Positions 44,695 through 52,821 of a stretch of 64,000 nt of DNA are shown one piece after another. A program made the translations under genes and the position numbers. The DNA is from Bermanella sp040371755 (GTDB taxonomy: Bacteria > Pseudomonadota > Gammaproteobacteria > Pseudomonadales > Oceanobacteraceae). Numbering within the stretch: the stretch's first letter is position 1; each line of letters starts with the position of its first letter. The stretch covers positions 62,001 through 126,000 of the forward strand of contig NZ_BAABWE010000001.1 of the NCBI RefSeq assembly GCF_040371755.1, in the 5' to 3' direction. The notes below the pieces were generated by a model that saw nothing but the letters and a program-made list of their open reading frames with translations, was not told where the DNA came from and made no database searches.

Positions 44695-46986
44695 TTATCG
44701 GTTTAACTGAACAGCTACATTGGAACTATCTCCACCCCTTCCAGGATTACCCCAAGTTGTAACCGAACCATCTTCCCTGATAGCCGCAAATGCTTGAGAG
44801 TTGGACACAATCTTTTGTACATTAGTGAGTTCACCTTGAACTAACAGTGTACTACCGCCTTTGGTACTGTTCCCCCACGCAACAACTGTTCCGTCCTCTT
44901 TTAGTGCTGCATATGCTTCCTCAGTTGAAATTATCTCTTTGACACTTGTTAATTGGCTTGCTACAGAAAATGAATCACCTGCATCCGTGCTATATCCCCA
45001 AGTAATAACAGTACCATCTTCTTTTAACGCCGCAAAAGAACCCGCTGCTTCTGTTCCTACTGGGTAAATTTCTTTTACATTTACTAAGTCTGCTTCAACT
45101 GGCTCACTGTCAGCACCATGATTATCATCTCCAATAGTTAGCACCGTTTTATCATTCATCAAGAGCGCATAAGCACCATTAGTAGCGTAAACCTTATCTA
45201 CCCCAGTTAGAGTATTTGCCCAGTCCGTAGTATTTGTAAAACTGCCATCAATTAGAATAAGTTCAGATTGTATATAGCCTATAACTATAAGTTCTCCGTT
45301 TTCTTTAACTGCTACAACCCCCGAATATGATGCCGCGATGTCTTTAACATCCACAGCTCGGTCTAGGACTGATTGGCTTTCTGAAATATCAGGCCAAAAT
45401 ACCACATCACCATCATTCGTTAGTGCGGCAAATCCAGAACCCATGGCCACTATTTTACGTACATTCTGTAGTTTGGCTGTTTTGCCTGTTATAGAGCCAC
45501 CGAAGGAACTATTACCCCACGCCACAACCGATCCGTCCTGTTTTATGGCCGCAAAAGCAAAGTTATTTGACACTACTTCTTTAAAATCTTGCCCTACGTA
45601 TTGGTAGACACCACCGCCATTCAAAGTATTGCCCCAAGTCACCAGGTACCCATCTTTCGTATTGGCCGCACTCGACGCTAAATTACTCCAAATTCCATTT
45701 ACACCCGATTGCAATAGATGACTAACATCATCAATACTTTCACCTGTAATTTCATCTTTTAATGCAACAACACTTCCATCAGTTTTGATTCCATACATTA
45801 CCGAGGCTGTTTTACTAGAACTAAAGAAATCTAGGTTTACTAGATTGTTTTGCGACGCGTTTGCATCCAGTAAATTTGACCCCCATACAACTCCAATATC
45901 ATCATCTCTAATGGCAGCAAATCCAATACCAGATGGGTATACATCTACTATTGGTCGATTCAACTCTAAACAAAAAATTTCATACTGATAACGAGCTTCC
46001 ATGACTGCATTATCAATACCTATATCATTAATCTTACAGTTATAATTTTCAGGGAATTGAGTTAACTCCAAAAATATTGTATCACCCACAGCAAGTGGTG
46101 TTAAAAAATTAACTACTGTCTCGCCTGAGTTAACAATGACGCTTTCCATTCCATTTAACTGAACTGTCACTCCCTCACTGGGTATTCCAAATGCACCCAT
46201 TGAAAAATAGTTTGCTGCCTGGCAAGATAAAACAACGCTAGAAATATTTGTAGCTGGAAATGTCCCTGACTCATTTTGCGTGACTGAACAAACTTGTTCA
46301 TAAGGGTTTGAATAAACCTCTACTGCATAGGTGTCACTTTCGTTAAATAACGTGGAAAATTCAAAGAAGCCCATCGAGACTGTAGCTGTTTCAACCAATT
46401 TTCCATTCTTTTTAAGTGTTAATTCAAATGAACCTGTAGCATTGGAAACTGTTCCAGATAATCTGAATACACCAGTTTCTCCACCAGTTTCTCCACCAGT
46501 TTCTCCACCAGTTTCTCCACCAGTTTCTCCACCAGTTTCTCCACCAGTTTCTCCACCAGTTTCTCCACCAGTTTCTCCCTGGTAATGTGAATTATAGAAG
46601 ACACCACCCCATACAGAGCATCGAGATTCCGCATCAGAATAATTTATGGAAAGATCGAAATAATAACGCGATTCTTCTGCTACCTGATTTGAGACCTCAC
46701 AGTAGCCTATTATATCAACACCTAAACTGTCTTCACATTTACCAAACAAATAACCTAGATTATTAACTGCTTCATTTGCAAGATCGTTATCTGAATAGCC
46801 ATCTTGTGCACAAACACCCTCTCCGAACGCATTTAGCTTATATACGTAAGTAAGTGTAGGATTCTTAGACCCTGCGCCTTCTTCAGACCCTGCGCCTTCT
46901 TCAGACCCTGCGCCTTCTTCAGAACCTGCACCACCACAAGCCACAAGGCTCAGCCCCAATATTGAAATAAGTATTACTTTTAACAT
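44695..46986 (-). CDS. RCC1-repeat lipoprotein
   Basis: About 763 aa. Signal peptide with lipobox (LGLSLVACGG), so it is anchored to a membrane through the Cys. Next come three to four EEGAGS repeats, a domain with paired Cys, a nine-fold GETG tract (about residues 137-172), an Ig-like or carboxypeptidase-regulatory-like strand region, and then about 400 residues of RCC1-type propeller repeats (AFAAIREDGSVTTWGN, YAALKEDGTVVAWGNSTKGG). RCC1 propellers bind proteins, and a surface-exposed role is likely. ATG 46986 is chosen over a TTG 12 bases upstream because GGAAGGG lies just before it. It is flanked by 279-bp direct repeats and appears to be an insertion. Confidence 0.85.
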   Translation of the reverse strand: MLKVILISILGLSLVACGGAGSEEGAGSEEGAGSEEGAGSKNPTLTYVYKLNAFGEGVCAQDGYSDNDLANEAVNNLGYLFGKCEDSLGVDIIGYCEVSNQVAEESRYYFDLSINYSDAESRCSVWGGVFYNSHYQGETGGETGGETGGETGGETGGETGGETGGETGGETGVFRLSGTVSNATGSFELTLKKNGKLVETATVSMGFFEFSTLFNESDTYAVEVYSNPYEQVCSVTQNESGTFPATNISSVVLSCQAANYFSMGAFGIPSEGVTVQLNGMESVIVNSGETVVNFLTPLAVGDTIFLELTQFPENYNCKINDIGIDNAVMEARYQYEIFCLELNRPIVDVYPSGIGFAAIRDDDIGVVWGSNLLDANASQNNLVNLDFFSSSKTASVMYGIKTDGSVVALKDEITGESIDDVSHLLQSGVNGIWSNLASSAANTKDGYLVTWGNTLNGGGVYQYVGQDFKEVVSNNFAFAAIKQDGSVVAWGNSSFGGSITGKTAKLQNVRKIVAMGSGFAALTNDGDVVFWPDISESQSVLDRAVDVKDIAASYSGVVAVKENGELIVIGYIQSELILIDGSFTNTTDWANTLTGVDKVYATNGAYALLMNDKTVLTIGDDNHGADSEPVEADLVNVKEIYPVGTEAAGSFAALKEDGTVITWGYSTDAGDSFSVASQLTSVKEIISTEEAYAALKEDGTVVAWGNSTKGGSTLLVQGELTNVQKIVSNSQAFAAIREDGSVTTWGNPGRGGDSSNVAVQLNR
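46471..46578. repeat. Nine tandem 12-bp repeats inside the lipoprotein gene
   Basis: Nine exact copies of ACCAGTTTCTCC, encoding Gly-Glu-Thr-Gly on the minus strand. Being a multiple of 3, copy-number change keeps the frame. A second tandem repeat of three 18-bp units lies at 46867-46920 (Gly-Ala-Gly-Ser-Glu-Glu). Confidence 0.95.
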
Positions 46987-47142
46987 CGCCCTTCCCAATG
47001 GTTACAAATTCCCGTTTTGTGCACGATTAATATGCCGCGCAATCATACTATAGTTCTAACGTGGAATACTAATTCATTTAATAATTCCAGCTTTTCAGGG
47101 TTATTTAAACTAGCGAATTTAGCAAATAAATTTAGACACCCA

Positions 47143-47287
47143 GTGCGCCAAGCAAAGCTGGCGTAAGATTGGAGGTGAAAGCCCTCTATTTGGTAAGGCA
47201 TAGTAAGCCGCCAAAACCCCGAGTCATGGGCGGTAATCGGTAACGATTATGGCTAAGCGTTGACAGGGGAAAGCATGGGCTCAGTAT
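47143..47287 (+). mobile_element. 5' fragment of a group II intron (domain I)
   Basis: It begins GTGCGCC, the usual group II 5' end, and continues with GGAGGTGAAAGCCCTC, GTAAGGCATAGTAAGCCGCC and AGGGGAAAGC, which I recognise from bacterial group II intron domain I. No reverse transcriptase or 3' part is present. It stops where the 279-bp repeat begins. Its first 16 bases after GTG recur inverted at 43939-43954. The rest of 46987-47142 shows no gene. Confidence 0.6.
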
Positions 47288-47566
47288 CGAGCTACGAGCA
47301 AAAATAACAGGCGGGCAACGTGCAACAGACACGCCGTAAACTGTTATTCCTCTAGAATTTTAATCCCAAATTTGAACTTGATTCCGGCCATTATGTTTAG
47401 CGCGGTAGAGCGCAGCATCCGCTTGGCGTATTAGCTCATCTTTATCTTGCACGTCGGGTGTAATTAAAGCTACACCCAAACTGATGGTTACTTTAAGTTC
47501 TTCCCCATTGTGCGCAACGCTATGGTTGGCTATTGAGCTGCGGATGCGTTCTGCAATTTCCATTGC
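47288..47566. repeat. 279-bp direct repeat, copy B
   Basis: Contains the last part of the 38416-type cassette gene and the true 3' end of kinase paralogue 2. See copy A at 44277-44555. Confidence 0.88.
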
Positions 47567-50500
47567 GCCGCTACGGTTGGTATTTGGCAGTACCACGACC
47601 ATTTCTTCACCACCATAACGAGCAACTAGATCACTGCTACGGCTGCAGTCTTTAATTACTTTGGATACTTCACGCAGTACTAAATCTCCAATTTGATGGC
47701 CCCAAGTGTCGTTGAATTTTTTAAAATGGTCGATGTCGATTAAGAGTAGCCCTAAATTATTTTTAGCTCTACGGGACGCGGCAAATTCTTGTTTTAAAGA
47801 GTTTTGGAAATATTCATGGTTGAATAGGCCTGTAAGCCCGTCGAATGACGCTTTACGAGATAATTCCAATCGACCAGCGGCGGCCATGACGATGATCTCT
47901 AACGTATCAAAGCGAGCTTGAGTGAAGCAATCACTGGTAAGGTTGTTTTCAAGATAGAGAAGGCCAATTAATTCAATATTTTCGTCGCAGCCAGACATAA
48001 TAGGTAAGCACAGAATAGAGCGTACTTTGTTTTGTTGTATGTAGTCATCTAGGTGTAAGCCGGGTAGATCTTCAAACGGTAATTGGGCGTCATGAACCAC
48101 AAGGCTGTTACCAGTTCTCTGTACATAATTTAATAGGGTGTGGGATAATTTGGCTTTTTCTACGAGCAGAGATTGCAATACTTTTGGGTTGCTGCCTTCA
48201 ACGCTTATTTCGCCTTCTATGCGAAAATCTCCTTCAGCATTGCGAAGTATTAATATGCCTCGTTGTGCGGCAGCAAATTCTACTGAGGACGCAATGATTG
48301 CCTGTAACATGCGACTATGTACTTTTTCATCGGCAATGGTTTTAAGTGCTTTCATTAATGCGGTGATGTCAACATTGTCGATATGTTTTGTGTGCGTTTC
48401 GTCTGGCGAGGTTGGTGGTGTAACTTCAGTACGTTTAATAAAAGAGGTTAATTGAGGGAAAAGTTGTTCTAACTGTTTAACCTTCGCCATTGCGCCCCAT
48501 TTAGCGTACAGAGTCCTTGCTTGGGCTAAATAGGGCAGTGCAATGGTTTTTCTTCCTTTTTCCCAGTGCATTTCGCCGCAAAGCTCGTTAGCTAAAGCTT
48601 GATACTGTAAAAAATCATTATCGGTACAGCTTTCTATGGCAGCATCAAATTGTTCATGTGCTTCAAAATCATGGCCGTTAACGCGTAAACGTTGTGCTTC
48701 AACCAATAGGTATTTATGTAAAAAGTTGGTAGGGTTATGGTCGGCCCATGATTTGATTTTGGCTTGCGTTTTTTTTGCTTGTTTTAATAATTGACGTTTT
48801 TCTTTTTTATTTGCGTACTTAATATTGGTTAAGCGAATTAATGCGTCGAGCATGTAACAGCGAGAAGTTTTTTGAAATCCAGCTACAAGGCTTTTTTCTA
48901 TGGGGAATAGGTTGGCTTGTTTTAAGGCGTTTTTCCTATCTCCCATCAGGAAGCGTACCCAAAGTGACATTTCGTGATCGGTTGATATTAACGTGTTATC
49001 ACCAATCTCTTCGTGTAATTTTCTTTTTTCAATGATGTCGTAAATATCGCCTACCATAACCAACGGGTCTTCTGCTTGCCCTTGAAGATTGGCGACAGCC
49101 TGTTGTAGGTTTAACAAATAATCTAAACCATAGCCAAGTTTCAGAGGTTTTAATGTGTCTTGCCATTCTGTCATTTCTTCAGCCAACATAGAAAGATTGT
49201 AGCCAAGGTCAAACATGGTGAATAAACGTATTTCTATGGCGAGAGCGGCGTATTCAAATTCGCCGTTATCCATGGCGATGCGAAATGTGTCTAACAATGG
49301 TTCAAGTGTGTTTTTTGCTGGTTCATGCCAATGTCTTACCATGGCGTTAAAAACATGCATGGAGCGAGCAAGCATAGGCATATTTTGAAAACGCTGTGAT
49401 AACGTTATAGAGAGTTGGCCGTATTCGAAGCCGAGTTTGGTTTTATTAAGTTGACTACTTAGTACCATGCCATAAACCGCCCACGATGGTAGTGAGTCAG
49501 GGCAGATACCATGTTTGTACTGGATGCGAGCTGCACGTAAGGCCATCATGGAAAGCATGTCTGGCTGCGTAAATAATACAGCTGAACCTGCACGATCCCC
49601 TAGTTTGTGAGCGGCAATATGGTAAGGGTCGGTCATTTCTGGGTGGTGTTGCAGTGATTCTGGCTTGACGTTTTTAAGTACAACTAGGTTTTTTATCAGT
49701 TCAAATGCCACATGAAGTTTATTTGGCTTTTCTGGGTATTTATGGCCAAGTTGTTTCATGATTGGTTTAACTAATGTTACTGCTTCTGCAAGTTTTCCTT
49801 GTGCAATTAATGCAGAGGTTTTAACAAGGTAGAGCTCAATTTTATCTAATAAACATTTTGCTTTAGTAAAGCCAGTTTCGAGAAATGCTTCCATGGAGTC
49901 GTAGTCTGCATTAAGGAAAGCCGTTTCTGCGGCTTCTTCATGAAGTTTTAATGTTAACGAATATTTATCTTGCCAGCATGTTGTGGGTAATAGTTGTAAT
50001 GCTGCTTGTAGATATGCAAAAGCGGCTTGATAAGCACTGGACGCTTTGGCGCGTTGACCTGCTTTTAGATTGAGTAGGCATAAGCGATCCTTTTCTATGG
50101 CGTCTTCAATAAAGTGTACGCCTAGATTTAAGTGGTTGGTTATATCAAATAACTTTTCTTTTTGCTGGCTTTCGGATGCATTTATTAATAATAAACGACC
50201 AATTTTAAGATGGGTTTGTTCTTTGTTTTTGTCATCTAACAACGAATATGCGGCCTGTTGAATGCGGTCATGGGCGAAAGCAAATTCAATTGATAGCTCG
50301 TCATTTTGATTGTCGTCTAGTTCTAGTAATTGATAGGCATCGCCGATTGGGGCGATGACACCTTCACCCATTGCATAGCGTAAATTTTTAGCGATGGAGT
50401 CGTTTACTTGTTCCGAAACCACTGCGAGGTCATTGAGTTTAAAGCGATTTCCGATACAAGCTGCTAGCTCCATTAGGTGTAAGCTTGTAGGCGGCAGTTG

Positions 50501-52342
50501 ACGAAGTTTTTCCGTCATTAAGTCCACCACATTGTCCGTCATTTTTTGTGCTTGAATCTGATTTATATCCCACTGCCATTGATGTTTATCTTTAGAGTAG
50601 GTAATAAGATTTTCTTTGTTTAGGGCTTTTAAAAACTCCTCGGCAAAGAATGGATTTCCAGCGGTTTTCTGTTCCAATAGTTGTGCCAGTTGTTGTACTT
50701 GGGATGCATCACTATATAAAGCATCGGATAATAGATCAGTTATATTGGCAAGTGTTAAAGGTTGTAGTTGGATTTCGTTAATGGTGCAGTTTTGATTGGC
50801 TAAATTTTCGATGCACTGTAGCAGTGGGTGCCCTTTAAAGACTTCATTATTTCGATACGAACCAATGATGAGTAAATTTTTGGTTTTCGAATCAGGGTTG
50901 GTGAGGATCTCAATGAGATTAAGGCTGGCGCTGTCAGCCCATTGAAGGTCGTCTAAAAAAATAACCAATGGATGTTCTGGGTTACAAAACACTTTTATAA
51001 AATTTAAAAAAACTAAATGGAAACGTTGTTCAGTTTCGATAAGGGGTAATTTTGTCACAGGGGGTTGAGGGCCGATGATTAATTCTACGTCGCTAAAAAG
51101 CTCGATTATGATTTGGCCGTTGGGTCCTAATACATCAAGAAGTTTACTACGCCATTGTGATAGGTGCTCTTCATTGAGGGATAGCAGTTGTTTGATCATT
51201 TCCTGCAAGGCGTTGATGACTGCGCTGTAGGGGATGTTTCGCTGTAATTGATCGAACTTGCCGCTGACAAAGTAACCGTTGTATTCAGTAATTGGTTTAT
51301 ATAGTTCCCTCACAAGGCATGTTTTCCCTATACCTGAGTGCCCAGAAACCAAAGCTATCTCATTGTTACCTTTACGCACTCGGCTGAAGGTGTCTAGTAA
51401 ATGAATAACTTCTCGTTCTCTACCATACAAGCGCTGAGGTATTTGAAAGTGTTGAGGGATTTCATTGATACATAAAGGAAATGGTTCGATTTGTTCTGTT
51501 TGATCAAGTTGATCTAAACATTTTTGCAAATCAGCTGCTATGCCGGATGCACTTTGATAACGATGTTCTGCCATTTTAGACATTAATTTTTCGATAATGT
51601 CTGACACAACTTGTGGAATAGTCGGGTTAATTTGAATTGGCGCCTTTGGGCGTTTTGCAATGTGACAATGAAACCATTCAATGGCTTCTGTCACGAGAAA
51701 TGGCAGTTCACCTGTAATTAACTCAAACATGGTGACACCAAAAGAATAAAAATCAGAGCGATAATCAATAGAGCGGTTCATTCGCCCAGTTTGCTCTGGT
51801 GAAATATAGGGCAGGTTTAACATAAACACATGAGGGTTAGCGATGGCTGCTTGTTCCCTAGTAAGGGAGCTTGAAATGCCGAAATCTATAATTTTCAATA
51901 TGCCCGTTTCTGGGTTATAGACAATATTCGTAGGGTTGATGTCTTTATGTATGATGTTGGCGGCGTGGATTTCGGCTAGTCCTTTGGCCAGTTGAATACC
52001 GATAGAGAGTACTTCATGTAGATCAAAGCGGTGATGTTTGGAGATATTCGCTAAAGAGTCGCCACCGAAATCTTCAAGTACCACCACAGGAAAGTCGTTA
52101 AAGTATTCCAGATCATGCATACGTATGACGGTGGAAGCATTTAGATGCCGAGCAATTTCGTATTCATGCTTTAAACTGGCGATGGATTCACGTGCTTGTT
52201 GGTCACTACCAATGCACTTGAGCATGACTGGTAGATTATCCTTGAGTCGACGAGCCCGATAGACCCGCGTAGAAAGCCTATCACATATTAAGCTTTCTAT
52301 TTCGTAGCCAGGAATTGTGATTTCATCAGGTATTAATTGCAT
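47360..52342 (-). CDS. Giant Ser/Thr kinase - ATPase - GAF - diguanylate cyclase (paralogue 2)
   Basis: 1660 aa, same domain order and length as the 38743 gene, with many substitutions throughout. Kinase loop HKDINPTN and DFG intact. Walker A GHSGIGKTCLV, Walker B LVIFLDDLQWAD. Helical TPR-like middle, GAF domain, GGDEF domain with GGEEM and I-site RSSD. It should therefore be active in c-di-GMP synthesis with product inhibition. Start MQLIPDEITIPGYE; the same ACTATAGATCA element lies about 88 bp upstream. The divergence of the paralogues shows an old duplication, whereas the 70-codon remnant at 44349 is recent. Confidence 0.92.
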   Translation of the reverse strand: MQLIPDEITIPGYEIESLICDRLSTRVYRARRLKDNLPVMLKCIGSDQQARESIASLKHEYEIARHLNASTVIRMHDLEYFNDFPVVVLEDFGGDSLANISKHHRFDLHEVLSIGIQLAKGLAEIHAANIIHKDINPTNIVYNPETGILKIIDFGISSSLTREQAAIANPHVFMLNLPYISPEQTGRMNRSIDYRSDFYSFGVTMFELITGELPFLVTEAIEWFHCHIAKRPKAPIQINPTIPQVVSDIIEKLMSKMAEHRYQSASGIAADLQKCLDQLDQTEQIEPFPLCINEIPQHFQIPQRLYGREREVIHLLDTFSRVRKGNNEIALVSGHSGIGKTCLVRELYKPITEYNGYFVSGKFDQLQRNIPYSAVINALQEMIKQLLSLNEEHLSQWRSKLLDVLGPNGQIIIELFSDVELIIGPQPPVTKLPLIETEQRFHLVFLNFIKVFCNPEHPLVIFLDDLQWADSASLNLIEILTNPDSKTKNLLIIGSYRNNEVFKGHPLLQCIENLANQNCTINEIQLQPLTLANITDLLSDALYSDASQVQQLAQLLEQKTAGNPFFAEEFLKALNKENLITYSKDKHQWQWDINQIQAQKMTDNVVDLMTEKLRQLPPTSLHLMELAACIGNRFKLNDLAVVSEQVNDSIAKNLRYAMGEGVIAPIGDAYQLLELDDNQNDELSIEFAFAHDRIQQAAYSLLDDKNKEQTHLKIGRLLLINASESQQKEKLFDITNHLNLGVHFIEDAIEKDRLCLLNLKAGQRAKASSAYQAAFAYLQAALQLLPTTCWQDKYSLTLKLHEEAAETAFLNADYDSMEAFLETGFTKAKCLLDKIELYLVKTSALIAQGKLAEAVTLVKPIMKQLGHKYPEKPNKLHVAFELIKNLVVLKNVKPESLQHHPEMTDPYHIAAHKLGDRAGSAVLFTQPDMLSMMALRAARIQYKHGICPDSLPSWAVYGMVLSSQLNKTKLGFEYGQLSITLSQRFQNMPMLARSMHVFNAMVRHWHEPAKNTLEPLLDTFRIAMDNGEFEYAALAIEIRLFTMFDLGYNLSMLAEEMTEWQDTLKPLKLGYGLDYLLNLQQAVANLQGQAEDPLVMVGDIYDIIEKRKLHEEIGDNTLISTDHEMSLWVRFLMGDRKNALKQANLFPIEKSLVAGFQKTSRCYMLDALIRLTNIKYANKKEKRQLLKQAKKTQAKIKSWADHNPTNFLHKYLLVEAQRLRVNGHDFEAHEQFDAAIESCTDNDFLQYQALANELCGEMHWEKGRKTIALPYLAQARTLYAKWGAMAKVKQLEQLFPQLTSFIKRTEVTPPTSPDETHTKHIDNVDITALMKALKTIADEKVHSRMLQAIIASSVEFAAAQRGILILRNAEGDFRIEGEISVEGSNPKVLQSLLVEKAKLSHTLLNYVQRTGNSLVVHDAQLPFEDLPGLHLDDYIQQNKVRSILCLPIMSGCDENIELIGLLYLENNLTSDCFTQARFDTLEIIVMAAAGRLELSRKASFDGLTGLFNHEYFQNSLKQEFAASRRAKNNLGLLLIDIDHFKKFNDTWGHQIGDLVLREVSKVIKDCSRSSDLVARYGGEEMVVVLPNTNRSGAMEIAERIRSSIANHSVAHNGEELKVTISLGVALITPDVQDKDELIRQADAALYRAKHNGRNQVQIWD

Positions 52343-52747
52343 CTAACCCTTGTCCGTAGATAGGAGCTCTGAATAACTAAACACTTCCATAACCAAGATA
52401 GACCAATTTAATACCAGATAACACTACTAACTATAGATCATATGGGGGATATTTTTAATATTTTCAATTATTTGGCACTTCCTGTTCGTATTAAAATGCT
52501 TATCCATCAGATATTGAATTCCATCTGTAGAGTGCATTAATGAGATTCTGCAACGTGATATCGGTGCCACTTTATTAATACATATTATGAAATTCATGAA
52601 AGGGTTAGAGTGTGGAGTGATAACAAGTAAATTAATTAGGGTAAAGAGTGTTTTTTTTGTTTTGGGGTGGCTTGTTGTGACTAGGCGGTATTTGTTTATT
52701 GTCTGATTTTTATGGCATTAAAGGCCTAGCTTTTCATCATCTAATAA

Positions 52748-52775
52748 AAAACCCAGCCGAAGCTGGGTTTTTTTA
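52748..52775 (-). terminator. Rho-independent terminator of glcB
   Basis: AAAACCCAGC, CGAA, GCTGGGTTTT with T runs on both sides, so it could work in both directions. It lies about 50 bp beyond the glcB stop. The remainder of the gene-free stretch 52343-52821 is AT-rich and holds the kinase promoter element; I see nothing else in it. Confidence 0.85.
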
Positions 52776-52821
52776 GAGCCGTAAAACAAGGGTTTTACGT
52801 TTCTTGCTTATCATGCACCGT

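Noticed and set aside
46471..46578. Short regular repeats that could suggest a CRISPR array
   Set aside because: The units are contiguous 12-mers without spacers and encode GETG in an intact gene. No cas gene is in the window.
33000..48000. Search for an integron integrase or other tyrosine recombinase
   Set aside because: No protein with the R-H-R-Y pattern was seen. The only recombinases are the RAYT and the IS3 transposase.
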